Below, in pieces: positions 16,490 through 25,762 of a stretch of DNA of 58,014 nucleotides. Position 1 is the stretch's first letter. The number at the start of each line of letters is the position of its first letter. The notes beneath the pieces were generated by a model. That model did no database searches, was not told the origin of the DNA, and saw only the letters and a list, made by a program, of their open reading frames with translations. A program made the translations under genes and the position numbers. The stretch lies in contig NZ_NIXO01000041.1 of assembly GCF_002204795.1 (NCBI RefSeq), forward strand, positions 1-58,014, read 5' to 3'. This DNA comes from Pseudomonas sp. K2I15 (GTDB lineage Bacteria > Pseudomonadota > Gammaproteobacteria > Pseudomonadales > Pseudomonadaceae).

Positions 16490-19027
16490 ATGGTTATCTG
16501 GTTATTGGCGGGACTCGCAGCAGCGATTGCCCTGGCGTATCGACAAGCCGCTGCGACGCTCTGGCTAGGTGCCGGCCTGGTCTGGCTGGCGGTCGGTTAC
16601 CTGTTCAACGTGGTGGCCGGTTTCGGCGCCGGTGTGGTGGCGGTGCTGGTGGTATTGCCCGCGCTGCTGCTGACGATCAAACCCCTGCGCCGCACCCTGT
16701 TGACCAGCAAGGCCCTGGGCCTTTTTCGCAGCATCATGCCGGCGATGTCCGACACCGAGCGCGCCGCCATCGAGTCCGGCACTGTGTGGTGGGACGCCGA
16801 GCTGTTCAGCGGCAAGCCGCGCTGGGAGCGCCTGCTGCAAGCCGCACCGGCCAGCCTCAGCACTGAAGAACAGGCCTTTCTCGATAACGAAGTCGAGACC
16901 CTGTGCGACATGTCCAACGACTGGGAAACCACCCAGGTCTGGCAAGACATGTCCCCGGAAGGCTGGCAGTACACCAAGGACGCCGGTTTCCTCGGCATGA
17001 TCATTCCCAAGCAATACGGCGGCAAAGGCTTCTCTCACTATGCGCATTCGCAGGTGGTGATGAAGCTTTCCACCCGTTGCTCGGCGGCGGCGATTTCGGT
17101 GATGGTGCCCAACTCCCTGGGCCCGGCCGAGCTGCTGCTGCACTACGGCACCGACGCCCAGCGCAACTATTACCTGCCACGCCTGGCCCGTGGCGAAGAT
17201 ATCCCGTGCTTCGCCCTGACCAGCCCGTATGCCGGCTCCGATGCTGGGGCGATTCCGGACCTGGGCATCGTCTGCAAAGGCCTGCATGAAGGTGAGGAAG
17301 TGCTGGGTTTTCGCGTGACCTGGGACAAGCGCTACATCACCCTCGGACCGATCGCCACGGTGCTTGGCCTGGCCTTTCGCGCAGAGGATCCGGACGGTCT
17401 GTTGGGGCAACCTGGCTCTTTGGGCATCACCTGTGCGTTGATCCCAACCACTCATCCGGGCGTGAACAGCGGCCGGCGTCATTGGCCGCTCAATGCCGTG
17501 TTCCAGAACGGCCCGACCACCGGCAAGGATGTATTTATCCCACTGGAATGGGTGATCGGCGGCCGCGAGCAAGTGGGCAACGGCTGGCGCATGCTGATGG
17601 AATGCCTGGCTGCCGGGCGGGCGATTTCCCTGCCGTCGGCCAACGTCGGCCTGGGCAAGGTCGCTGTGCGCGGTACCACCGCTTATGCGGCGATGCGTAA
17701 ACAGTTCGGCCTGCCAATCGGCAAGTTCGAAGGCGTGCAGGCGCCACTGGCGCGCATGGCGGGGCATCTGTATGCCTGTGATGCGGTGCGCAAGGTGTCG
17801 GTGGCTTCACTGGATGCCGGTGAAAAACCGTCGGTGATCTCGGCCATCGCCAAATACCACGTCACCGAGCGTGCGCGAATCATCGTCAACGACGGCATGG
17901 ACATCGTTGCCGGCAAGGGCATCTGCATGGGCCCCAACAACTTCCTCGCCCGGGCCTACCAGCAAAGCCCCATCGCCATCACCGTGGAAGGCGCGAACAT
18001 CATGACCCGCTGCCTGATCATCTACGGCCAGGGCCTGATTCGTTGCCATCCGTACGTGTTCCGCGAGATGGAAGCGGCGCGCAACACGGATCGGCGCAAG
18101 GCGTTGGTGGATTTCGACAGTGCGATGTTCGGTCATCTGAGCTTTGTGTTGGCCAATACCGTACGTGCAGCGGTGCATGCGCTGACAGGCGGGCGGTTGA
18201 TTTCGGTGCCGGGCAAGACCGATCCGGCGCTGGCGTCCTACTACCGCCAGGCCAATCGGCTGTCGGTGGTGCTGGCGTTGATCTCGGACATTTCCATGGG
18301 CGTGCTGGGCGGTGCCCTCAAGCGCAAGGAAAGTATCACGGGGCGGCTGGGGGATATTCTGTCCCAACTGTACATCCTGTCCTGCGTGCTCAAGCGCTTT
18401 GAGGACGATGGCCGGCCACAGCCGGATTTGCCGCTGGTGCATTGGGCCGCTCAGGACGCGTTACTGCGCGCCCATGAGGCCTTGGCTGAAGTGCTCGATA
18501 ACTACCCGTCGAAAGCGGCGGCGGCCGTGGTGCGTGGTTTGACGTTCCCGTTTGGCATTCCACTGCGCAAACCGTCTGACCGTCTGTTGGCGCAAGTGGC
18601 GGAGTTGGTGCAAGTGCCGGGGGAAACCCGCGACCGCTTGCTGGGTAATTCCTACATTCCGCGGCCGGAAATCGACAAGCTGGCTTATGGCGAACTGGGG
18701 TTCCGGCTGTTGCCACAAGTGGAGCTGATCGAGGCGCGGCTCAAGGGTGCGGTCAAGCAGGGCCTGATCGAACCGATGCCGATTTCCGGTGTTGCGTTCA
18801 CCCCATGGCGGGTCAAGGCGCGGGCGCTGGACCTGATCAGCGACGACGAAGACAGCTTGCTGGCGCGTTACGTGGAATACGGCGATCACGCGATCCAGGT
18901 CGACGACTTCCCGCAGGACTTCGGCTTGCTGGAGGCCTTGCAACAGCGTCAACAGGCGTTGGAGCTGGCGGCCAAACCCAGTGTGAAAAAGCGTGCAAAC
19001 CAAGGCGAAAACGCGACGGTCAACTGA
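16490..19027 (+). CDS. fadE: Large acyl-CoA dehydrogenase, FadE type
   Basis: 845 residues, the size of the long FadE class. The N-terminal ~60 residues are hydrophobic and predict two membrane helices. The acyl-CoA dehydrogenase core follows: YGGKGFSHYAHSQVV, CFALTSPYAGSDAGAIPD (FAD/substrate region) and ARMAGHLYACDAVRKVS. A long C-terminal extension ends with TPWRVKARALDLISDDEDSL. It catalyses the first beta-oxidation step, acyl-CoA to trans-2-enoyl-CoA. It heads a run of genes that supplies each remaining step of the cycle. Confidence 0.92.
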   Translation: MVIWLLAGLAAAIALAYRQAAATLWLGAGLVWLAVGYLFNVVAGFGAGVVAVLVVLPALLLTIKPLRRTLLTSKALGLFRSIMPAMSDTERAAIESGTVWWDAELFSGKPRWERLLQAAPASLSTEEQAFLDNEVETLCDMSNDWETTQVWQDMSPEGWQYTKDAGFLGMIIPKQYGGKGFSHYAHSQVVMKLSTRCSAAAISVMVPNSLGPAELLLHYGTDAQRNYYLPRLARGEDIPCFALTSPYAGSDAGAIPDLGIVCKGLHEGEEVLGFRVTWDKRYITLGPIATVLGLAFRAEDPDGLLGQPGSLGITCALIPTTHPGVNSGRRHWPLNAVFQNGPTTGKDVFIPLEWVIGGREQVGNGWRMLMECLAAGRAISLPSANVGLGKVAVRGTTAYAAMRKQFGLPIGKFEGVQAPLARMAGHLYACDAVRKVSVASLDAGEKPSVISAIAKYHVTERARIIVNDGMDIVAGKGICMGPNNFLARAYQQSPIAITVEGANIMTRCLIIYGQGLIRCHPYVFREMEAARNTDRRKALVDFDSAMFGHLSFVLANTVRAAVHALTGGRLISVPGKTDPALASYYRQANRLSVVLALISDISMGVLGGALKRKESITGRLGDILSQLYILSCVLKRFEDDGRPQPDLPLVHWAAQDALLRAHEALAEVLDNYPSKAAAAVVRGLTFPFGIPLRKPSDRLLAQVAELVQVPGETRDRLLGNSYIPRPEIDKLAYGELGFRLLPQVELIEARLKGAVKQGLIEPMPISGVAFTPWRVKARALDLISDDEDSLLARYVEYGDHAIQVDDFPQDFGLLEALQQRQQALELAAKPSVKKRANQGENATVN

Positions 19028-19032
19028 CCCAC

Positions 19033-19132
19033 TGTAGGAGCGAGCTGGCTCGCGAAGGTCGTTAACGATAACGCGGGAAACCTGACACCCAACGGCGCTC
19101 TCCGGTTTTTCGCGAGCAAGCTCGCTCCTACA
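19033..19132. repeat. REPIN, TGTAGGAGC class, copy 1
   Basis: A 100-bp element with inverted REP arms (left TGTAGGAGCGAGCTGGCTCG, right ending CTCGCTCCTACA). It is about 94% identical over its full length, loop included, to the 100-bp element at 46614-46713 (six differences by eye). It sits between fadE and the FabG-type gene and could form a transcript hairpin. Confidence 0.9.
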
Positions 19133-19155
19133 GAGAATTACGACAGGACCCATTT

Positions 19156-20499
19156 ATGAGTGACAGCTACCTTTCTTTCGTCAATTCGCCTTGGGGCCGC
19201 TGGCTGGCCCAGACCGCCGGGCTGCCGCAACCCCTGGCGCTGCAACGCCACCGCAGCGGCCAACACGGTCTGGCCAACCCGGTGATCGTGGCCGGGGCAG
19301 GGCGCCTGGCGGCTGAAATCCAGCGGATCTTCACCGCCACCGACACGGTGACCGCCAGCGCCGCGACCCTCAAGGCGCCTTCCACGGTCAAGGTTCAGGG
19401 CGCCGTATTCGACGCCAGCGACATCGCCGACCTCAAGCAACTGGACGAGCTCTACGAATTCTTCCACGCCAACGCCAAGCGCCTGGGCCAACACGCCCGC
19501 GTGGTGGTGCTCGGCACCGCGCCGGAGCGGTGCAAGGATTTGCCGCAAGCCGTCGCTCAACGCGCGCTTGAAGGCCTGGTGCGCTCATTGGCCAAGGAGC
19601 TGCGCCGGGCGATCACCGTGCAGTTGATCTACGTCGCACCGGGTGCCGAAAGCACGCTGGAAAGCAGTCTGCGGTTCTTCCTGTCGCGGCGCTCGGCCTA
19701 TGTATCGGGGCAGGTGGTGCGCCTCGAAAAACCAGTCGACACCCAAACCGAAATCAACTGGGACAAACCCCTCAACGGCCGCCGCGCCCTGGTCACTGGC
19801 GCCTCACGTGGCATCGGCCTGGCAATCGCCCAGGTGCTGGCCCGTGACGGTGCGCAAGTGGTCTGCGTGGATGTGCCCCAGGCCCAGGAATTGCTGCAAC
19901 AGGCCGCCAGCAGTGTCGGCGGCACCGCGCTGGCGCTGGACATCACCGCCACTGATGCCGCGCAGCAGTTGCAAACCCATGTCAGCCAACACGGCGCATT
20001 CGACGTGGTGGTGCACAACGCCGGGATCACCCGCGACAAGACCATCGCCAAGATGACCGAGGCCGCCTGGCGCAGCGTGCTGGCGGTCAACCTGGAAGCG
20101 CCGCTGCACCTGAGCACGGCACTGCTGGAAAGCCAGGGCCTGAAGCCGGGCGGGCGAATCGTATGTGTCTCGTCGATTTCCGGCATCGCCGGCAACCTGG
20201 GGCAAAGCAACTACGCCACCTCCAAGGCTGGAGTGATCGGTCTGGTGCAAGGCCTGGCACCGCAAGCAGCGGCGCAGCAGGTAACGGTGAATGCCGTGGC
20301 GCCCGGTTTTATCGAAACCCAGATGACCGCGAAGATCCCGCTGATGATTCGCGAAGCGGGGCGGCGGATGAATTCCATGTCCCAGGGCGGCCAGCCCATC
20401 GACGTGGCGGAAACCATCGCCTGGCTGGCGCATCCGGCTTCCGGCGGGGTCAACGGCCAGGTGGTGCGGGTTTGCGGCCAAAGCCTGTTGGGAGCCTGA
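19156..20499 (+). CDS. High-molecular-weight FabG-type 3-oxoacyl reductase/dehydrogenase
   Basis: 447 residues, nearly twice a normal FabG. The N-terminal ~200 residues form a second, degenerate Rossmann-like domain. The C-terminal SDR is complete: TGASRGIG (214-221), NAG (288-290), catalytic Ser in CVSSISG, Tyr353-x3-Lys357 (YATSK). This layout matches the FabG4 (HMwFabG) type of mycobacteria. In this operon it most likely interconverts 3-hydroxyacyl-CoA and 3-oxoacyl-CoA for beta-oxidation. The next gene follows with a 2-bp gap. Confidence 0.88.
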   Translation: MSDSYLSFVNSPWGRWLAQTAGLPQPLALQRHRSGQHGLANPVIVAGAGRLAAEIQRIFTATDTVTASAATLKAPSTVKVQGAVFDASDIADLKQLDELYEFFHANAKRLGQHARVVVLGTAPERCKDLPQAVAQRALEGLVRSLAKELRRAITVQLIYVAPGAESTLESSLRFFLSRRSAYVSGQVVRLEKPVDTQTEINWDKPLNGRRALVTGASRGIGLAIAQVLARDGAQVVCVDVPQAQELLQQAASSVGGTALALDITATDAAQQLQTHVSQHGAFDVVVHNAGITRDKTIAKMTEAAWRSVLAVNLEAPLHLSTALLESQGLKPGGRIVCVSSISGIAGNLGQSNYATSKAGVIGLVQGLAPQAAAQQVTVNAVAPGFIETQMTAKIPLMIREAGRRMNSMSQGGQPIDVAETIAWLAHPASGGVNGQVVRVCGQSLLGA

Positions 20500-20501
20500 A
20501 C

Positions 20502-21392
20502 ATGGACTATGTGACGCAGATTATTGATCCGCCGCCACCGCGTTCGCGGCTGTTGCTCGATGGCGTCTTGGCGCTGCGCAAACCCAAGGTTGAAGGCGCA
20601 CCGACGTTACCGAAAGAGCGTCTGGTGCGTTCAGCGGTCGAGCTGTCTGCCCAAGGTATTGCAGCCTACGGTCGGGCCTGCGGTTTTCGCCGCGAGCAGG
20701 GCGTGCCGCTGTCCTACCCCCAGGTGCTGGCGTTCCCATTGCACCTGATGCTGTTGACCCGGCCGAGCTTCCCATACCCGGCAAGCGGCATGGTGCATCT
20801 GGCCAATCGTATTCGTCAGCATCAACGGCTGGAGGAGGGCCAGGCCTTGCGCCTGGAGGTGTATTGCGAGCGCTGGGTCGCTCATCCGAAAGGTCAGGCC
20901 CTGAGCATCGCCACCCGTGCCTACAGCGCGGGCACCCTGGTGTGGGAGAGCGACAGCCTGTACTTGCGCCGTGACGTAAACGCCCCGGTCGGTGAGCCAT
21001 GGAACGACGTGTTGCCGTTGCAGGAAGAGGGTTTGCTGCGCACCCAGCGCTGGGTGTTGCCGGCTGATCTGGGGCGGCGGTTCGCCAAGGTCTCGGGGGA
21101 TTTCAACCCGATTCATACCTCGGTGATCGGGGCCAAACTCTTCGGTTTTCGCCGGGCCATCGCCCACGGCATGTGGACCCTTGGCCGCGCACTGGCGGCC
21201 CAGCAACCGCCGGGTGGACTGGATCAGGCCGAGGCCCATTGCGATTTCAAATTGCCGATCTTCCTGCCCGGCCAGGTGGCCCTGTGGAACGTCCCGCCCA
21301 CCGGCCCGCGCCGTGAGTTTGAAGTGCGCAATTTCGCCGGTGACAAACCCCATATGCGTGGGCTGTTTATCTGGAATGAGAACGATCGATGA
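20502..21392 (+). CDS. MaoC-like enoyl-CoA hydratase
   Basis: 296 residues. The (R)-hydratase signature is visible in the C-terminal half: SGDFNPIHTS...GFRRAIAHGMWTLGRA, containing the catalytic Asp and His of hydratase 2/MaoC folds. The N-terminal half probably forms a second, degenerate hot-dog fold, as in HtdX-type proteins. It would hydrate trans-2-enoyl-CoA to 3-hydroxyacyl-CoA between FadE and the SDR. The start is the ATG two bases after the previous stop, and its TGA overlaps the next ATG. Confidence 0.85.
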   Translation: MDYVTQIIDPPPPRSRLLLDGVLALRKPKVEGAPTLPKERLVRSAVELSAQGIAAYGRACGFRREQGVPLSYPQVLAFPLHLMLLTRPSFPYPASGMVHLANRIRQHQRLEEGQALRLEVYCERWVAHPKGQALSIATRAYSAGTLVWESDSLYLRRDVNAPVGEPWNDVLPLQEEGLLRTQRWVLPADLGRRFAKVSGDFNPIHTSVIGAKLFGFRRAIAHGMWTLGRALAAQQPPGGLDQAEAHCDFKLPIFLPGQVALWNVPPTGPRREFEVRNFAGDKPHMRGLFIWNENDR

Positions 21393-22687
21393 GTGACTAC
21401 AGCTTCAACCCGGCCCCGACCCGCCGCGTGGCGATTATCGGCGGCAACCGCATTCCGTTTGCCCGCTCCAACACCGTGTACGCCCATGACAGCAACCAGG
21501 ATTTGCTGGTCGCCGCCCTGCAAGGCCTGGTGGACCGCTACAACCTCCACGGCCTGCGCCTGGGCGAATTTGCTGCCGGTGCCGTGATCAAGCATTCCCG
21601 GGATTTCAACCTGGCCCGGGAAAGCCTGCTGTCCACCACGCTGTCTCCCGAAACCCCGGCCTACGACCTGCAACAAGCCTGCGGCACGGGCCTTGAAGCG
21701 GCGTTGCTGGTGGCCAATAAAATCGCCCTCGGGCAGATCGAAGTGGGCATCGCCGGTGGTTCCGACACCACGTCCGACGCGCCCATTGGCATCAATGAAT
21801 CCCTGCGCCGTACGTTGCTTTCAGCCAACCGCGCCAAGGGCACCGGCGCCACGTTAAAAGCCTTGATGAGCGTGCGCCCGTCGATGTTTTTCAAGCCGCT
21901 GCTGCCGCGCAATGGCGAGCCGCGCACCGGCTTGTCCATGGGTGAACACTGCGAAGAAATGGCCAAGCGCTGGCAGATCAAGCGCCTGGCCCAAGACGAG
22001 CTTACCCTCACCAGCCATCAGCGTCTGGACGCGGCGTACAAGCAGGGTTTCTTCGACGACCTGATCAGCCCGCATCGCGGCCTGGCCCGGGATAACAACC
22101 TGCGGGCCGACGCCAGCCTGGAGAAACTCGCCAGTCTGTCCCCGGCCTACGACCGCCAGAACGGCACGCTCACCGCCGGCAACTCCACGCCCCTGACCGA
22201 TGGCGCCTCGGTGGTGCTGCTGGCCAGTGAAGAGTGGGCCGCCGAACGCGGCTTGCCCGTATTGGCTTATTTAAGAACCGGCGAAACCGCGGCAGTGAAT
22301 TTCGTCGACGGCACCGAAGGCCTGCTCATGGCCCCGGCTTACGCCGTGCCACGCATGCTCCAGCGCGAAGGCCTGACGTTCGCCGACTTTGATCTTTTCG
22401 AGATCCACGAAGCCTTCGCCGCCCAGGTGCTGTGCACCCTCAAGGCCTGGGAAGACCCGGATTACTGCCGCGACCGCCTGGGCCACGACGCGCCGCTGGG
22501 CAGCATCGACCGCGCCAAAATGAACGTCAACGGCGGCTCCCTTGGTTGCGGTCACCCGTTCGCCGCCACCGGTGGCCGGCAACTGGCAGCACTGGCCAAG
22601 GCCATCCACCAGCGCGGCGGCGGGCGTGGCTTGATTTCGATCTGCGCGGCGGGTGGGTTGGGCATTACCGCCATCGTTGAGAAGTAG
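21389..22687 (+). CDS. Acetyl-CoA C-acyltransferase (thiolase), FadI/FadA2 type
   Basis: 432 residues. Active-site Cys in QQACGTGLEAALL (about C98), then GMS-like GLSMGEHCEEMAKRW, the NVNGGSLGCGHPFAATGGRQ His motif and the C-terminal CAAGGLG containing the second catalytic Cys. It cleaves 3-oxoacyl-CoA to acetyl-CoA and a shortened acyl-CoA. It overlaps the hydratase gene by 4 bp (ATGA) and precedes fadD by 32 bp. FadA-like trifunctional partner FadB is absent here, as the hydratase and dehydrogenase are separate genes. Confidence 0.93.
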   Translation: MSDYSFNPAPTRRVAIIGGNRIPFARSNTVYAHDSNQDLLVAALQGLVDRYNLHGLRLGEFAAGAVIKHSRDFNLARESLLSTTLSPETPAYDLQQACGTGLEAALLVANKIALGQIEVGIAGGSDTTSDAPIGINESLRRTLLSANRAKGTGATLKALMSVRPSMFFKPLLPRNGEPRTGLSMGEHCEEMAKRWQIKRLAQDELTLTSHQRLDAAYKQGFFDDLISPHRGLARDNNLRADASLEKLASLSPAYDRQNGTLTAGNSTPLTDGASVVLLASEEWAAERGLPVLAYLRTGETAAVNFVDGTEGLLMAPAYAVPRMLQREGLTFADFDLFEIHEAFAAQVLCTLKAWEDPDYCRDRLGHDAPLGSIDRAKMNVNGGSLGCGHPFAATGGRQLAALAKAIHQRGGGRGLISICAAGGLGITAIVEK

Positions 22688-22719
22688 TGCCAAACCATAA
22701 AAACAACAAGGAGACTGCC

Positions 22720-24423
22720 ATGAACGCTGTAAGCCTGGAACAGACCGAACGCCTCTGGTTGAACGCTTACCTGCCCGGCGTACCGGCAGACATCGACGCC
22801 GGCATCGAGGAGTACCCGTCGTTGCGCGAGGTGTTCCTGGAGCACCTGCACACGTTCCGCGACCGCGTGGCCTACGTCAGCATCGGCACTGAAATGACCT
22901 ATGCCGATTGGGAGGTCCAGGGCCTTGCCTTCGCGGCCTGGCTGCAAGCCCAGGGCGTGAAGAAGGGCGACCGGGTGGCGCTGATGATGCCCAACTGCTT
23001 GCAATACCCGATCTGCCTGCTGGGCACGATCCTGGCGGGCGCGGTGGTGGTCAACGTCAACCCGCTGTACACCGCACGGGAGCTTCAGCACCTGCTCAAG
23101 GACAGTGAAGCGCAGACCATCGTGATCTTCGAAAACTTCGCCCACACCCTAGAGAAGGTGGTTGCTGCCAGCACCGTCAAACGCGTCGTGATCGCGGCCA
23201 TCGGCGACCTGCTCGGCACGTTCAAGGGCGCAGCGATGAACTTCATCCTGCGCAGCGTGCAAAAGCAGGTACCGCGCTTCAACCTGCCGGGTGCGGTGCG
23301 CTTCAACCAGGTGTTGAAACAGGGGCGCGTGCAGACCCATTTGCCCGTGCCGATGAATCGCGAAGACCTGGCTTTTCTGCAATACACCGGTGGCACCACC
23401 GGCGACGCCAAGGGCGTGATGCTTAGCCACCGCAATATCATCGCCAACCTGTTGCAGGCCAAGGCGTGGGTGGGTGATCAACTGGACCAGAACCAACAGG
23501 AAACCAACGTCACGCTGCTGCCGCTGTACCACATCTTTTCCCTGACAGTGAACTGCCTGATGTTCATGTGCCTGGGCGGGCGCAACATCCTGATCGCCAA
23601 CCCACGGGACGTGAAGCGGGTTCAGATGATCCTGCGCAAGGAGCGCTTCAACGGGATTGCCGGGGTGAATACGCTGTTTAACGGCTTGCTGGAAAACAAG
23701 GAGTTTTGCGCCCGGGATTTCTCCGACCTGCGCATGGTGATCGCCGGCGGCATGGCCACCCACACCGCTGTAGCCAAGCGCTGGAAGGAAGTCACCGGCT
23801 TGCCGATCATCGAAGGCTACGGCCTTACCGAGTGCTCGCCGGTGGTGAGTATCAGCCCCATCGACATCTCACGCATGCGCGAGATGGAATTTACCGGCAG
23901 CATTGGTGTGCCGTTGCCGTCGACCTGGGTGCGGTTCATTCGTGAAGACGGTGAGTTGGCGGAGCTGGGCGAGCAGGGCGAACTGCAAGTACGCGGTCCG
24001 CAGGTGATGCAGGGTTACTGGAAACGCCCGGCGGAAACGGCCGAGGTGCTGGATGCCGAAGGGTGGCTGTCTACCGGGGATATCGGGGTGATGAATGAGC
24101 AGGGCTTCATTCGCCTGGTGGACCGCAAGAAAGACATGATTCTGGTGTCCGGGTTTAACGTGTACCCCAACGAGATCGAAGACGTGGTGGCATTGCATCC
24201 GGGCGTCGGGGAAGTGGCGGCGATTGGGGTTGAAGATGGCGTGACTGGCGAGCGGGTGAAAATCATCGTGGTGCGTAAAGACCCGAGTTTGACCCAGGAG
24301 CAGATCCTGGCGCATTGCCGGGAATATTTGACGGGGTACAAGGTGCCGCGGTTTGTGGAGTTTCGTACGCAGGAGTTGCCCAAGACGACGGTGGGCAAGG
24401 TGTTGCGGAGGGCGTTGCGCTAA
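22720..24423 (+). CDS. fadD: Long-chain fatty acid-CoA ligase FadD
   Basis: 567 residues, the size of Pseudomonas FadD1/FadD2. ANL-superfamily motifs are intact: YTGGTTGDAKGVMLSH (phosphate-binding), EGYGLTECSP, STGDIG and DRKKDMILVSGFNVYPNEIE. It adenylates and thioesterifies fatty acids to acyl-CoA, feeding FadE. AAGGAG precedes the ATG at 22720; the earlier in-frame start lies at the thiolase stop and lacks support. It closes the beta-oxidation operon, followed by a REPIN. Confidence 0.94.
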   Translation: MNAVSLEQTERLWLNAYLPGVPADIDAGIEEYPSLREVFLEHLHTFRDRVAYVSIGTEMTYADWEVQGLAFAAWLQAQGVKKGDRVALMMPNCLQYPICLLGTILAGAVVVNVNPLYTARELQHLLKDSEAQTIVIFENFAHTLEKVVAASTVKRVVIAAIGDLLGTFKGAAMNFILRSVQKQVPRFNLPGAVRFNQVLKQGRVQTHLPVPMNREDLAFLQYTGGTTGDAKGVMLSHRNIIANLLQAKAWVGDQLDQNQQETNVTLLPLYHIFSLTVNCLMFMCLGGRNILIANPRDVKRVQMILRKERFNGIAGVNTLFNGLLENKEFCARDFSDLRMVIAGGMATHTAVAKRWKEVTGLPIIEGYGLTECSPVVSISPIDISRMREMEFTGSIGVPLPSTWVRFIREDGELAELGEQGELQVRGPQVMQGYWKRPAETAEVLDAEGWLSTGDIGVMNEQGFIRLVDRKKDMILVSGFNVYPNEIEDVVALHPGVGEVAAIGVEDGVTGERVKIIVVRKDPSLTQEQILAHCREYLTGYKVPRFVEFRTQELPKTTVGKVLRRALR

Positions 24424-24445
24424 TCCCGAAAATGCTTAGGACCAA

Positions 24446-24540
24446 TGTGGCGAGGGAGCTTGCTCCCGCTGGGCTGCGCAGCAGACCCAAAAAAAGCGGG
24501 AGCGCTGCGCACTCCAGCGGGAGCAAGCTCCCTCGCCACA
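24446..24540. repeat. REPIN, GTGGCGAGGGAGC class, copy 1
   Basis: Inverted arms TGTGGCGAGGGAGCTTGCTC and its complement ending CTCGCCACA, with a GC-rich loop. It separates fadD from the convergent iolR. The same class recurs at 35910-36003. Confidence 0.9.
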
Positions 24541-24562
24541 GGGTTCAGCGTTTTCCGCTTAT

Positions 24563-25459
24563 TCAGTCGTCGAACCCCACCTGCTCATGAATCTCATCGA
24601 CCTTCAACTCCAGCCGATACGCCACGGCAATAAACAACGCCTGGCACAGGCACAGCGTCGCACTCAGTGACCTGAACGCAAACGACGACCCTTCATTCAC
24701 CAGCAACACCGTGCTTGCCCGCTTGGCCAGGGGCGACAGGTTGCTGTCGGTGATAATCAGCGTCTTGGCCTGATGATGCTGGGCAATCCGCAGGCAGTGC
24801 TGGGTTTCCTTGCCGTAGGGCGTAAAGCTGATGGCAATCACCAGATCGTTGGCCCGCACACTGCGCATCTGCTCGCGGTAGCTGCCGCCCAACCCCGACA
24901 CCAGGTGAATCCGCTTGTTGGTGTGCTGCAGGTTGTACACCAGGTAATCCGCCACGGCGAACGAGCGGCGCACGCCCACCACGTAGATATTGTCGGCATT
25001 CACCACCAGGTCCACAGCCTTGTCGAAGGCCACGTCGTCCAATTCCAGCCCCAGGCGCTCGATCCCGGAGAGGGTGGCATTCACGCACTCACGCGCCAAG
25101 TCGCCGCCGCTGGCTTTCTGCGACTTGTTGGCGATCATGCTGCGGATGCGCTGCTGGTAGTTCTGTACCGGCGTGGTCTTGTGGGTGTAGGCCTCGCGGA
25201 ACAGCGCCTGCATCTCACTGAAGCCACTGAAACCAAAACGCTGGGAAAACCGCACGATGGCCGACGGGTGCACTTCGCATTCGCGGGCAATATCGCTGAT
25301 GCGGTCGACCATGATCCGGTCGCTCTGCTGGCTCATGTAGCTGGCGATGCGCTTGAGCTGGCGCGGCAGGCTCTCGTATTCATCGGTGATCAGCTGCAAC
25401 AGCCGTTCGGCGTTTAGCGGCGGGCTGGCGAGTGCGTCTTCCGGGGCGCTCTGGGACAT
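24563..25459 (-). CDS. iolR: IolR, RpiR-family regulator of inositol genes
   Basis: 298 residues. An N-terminal RpiR/HTH_6 DNA-binding domain (about 14-90; VHPSAIVRFSQRFGFSGFSE) is followed by a SIS sugar-phosphate-binding domain (about 125-260; NIYVVGVRRSFAVADYL, ITDSNLSPLAKRAS). It is divergent from iolC at the head of the inositol cluster. RpiR-type IolR proteins of rhizobia repress iol genes and recognise GGAA-N6-TTCC, which is present in this divergent region. The start is the ATG at 25459 with AAGGA upstream; the longer reading frame extends through the promoter region. Confidence 0.88.
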   Translation of the reverse strand: MSQSAPEDALASPPLNAERLLQLITDEYESLPRQLKRIASYMSQQSDRIMVDRISDIARECEVHPSAIVRFSQRFGFSGFSEMQALFREAYTHKTTPVQNYQQRIRSMIANKSQKASGGDLARECVNATLSGIERLGLELDDVAFDKAVDLVVNADNIYVVGVRRSFAVADYLVYNLQHTNKRIHLVSGLGGSYREQMRSVRANDLVIAISFTPYGKETQHCLRIAQHHQAKTLIITDSNLSPLAKRASTVLLVNEGSSFAFRSLSATLCLCQALFIAVAYRLELKVDEIHEQVGFDD

Positions 25460-25624
25460 AGGGAATCCTTCTGGCTTGTTCTTATAGGGCGCGTTGCAGC
25501 GCCCCTGACAATAAGTCGATGTGCGCAAGTCTACAGGGTAGGCGCAAAAAAATACCTCGGCATCCCGCGCCACGGTGCAGCTGAAACGATGCACCGTGAC
25601 TGGAACACACCGATGGTGACGTAT

Positions 25625-25640
25625 TGGAAAATATATTCCA
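25625..25640. promoter_or_regulatory. Candidate IolR operator before iolC
   Basis: TGGAA-N6-TTCCA, containing GGAA-N6-TTCC at 25626-25639, the motif reported for Sinorhizobium IolR. It is matched by the same arms at 37097-37112 before the ABC importer. Confidence 0.65.
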
Positions 25641-25645
25641 CAAAA

Positions 25646-25666
25646 AATATTTATAGAATAAATATT
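25646..25666. promoter_or_regulatory. AT-rich 21-bp palindrome in the iolR-iolC divergent region
   Basis: Arms AATATTTAT and ATAAATATT, perfect, around AGA. It contains ATAGAATAAA, a string also found at 37068-37077 beside the second IolR-type site. It could be a second operator or overlap a -10 element. The rest of the 303-bp gap 25460-25762 holds no gene. Confidence 0.45.
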
Positions 25667-25762
25667 GATTGGCGTCGCCAGACGTTCTAGTCTGCTTGCA
25701 CCAAGAGCGTATGCCGCCACCACGACGGCACACGCAGGCTGATAAAAATAACAGGAGCCAGC

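Noticed and set aside
24446..24540. Considered as a CRISPR repeat or tRNA-like hairpin
   Set aside because: Two inverted arms only, no regular direct repeats or spacers and no cloverleaf. It is a Pseudomonas REP pair.
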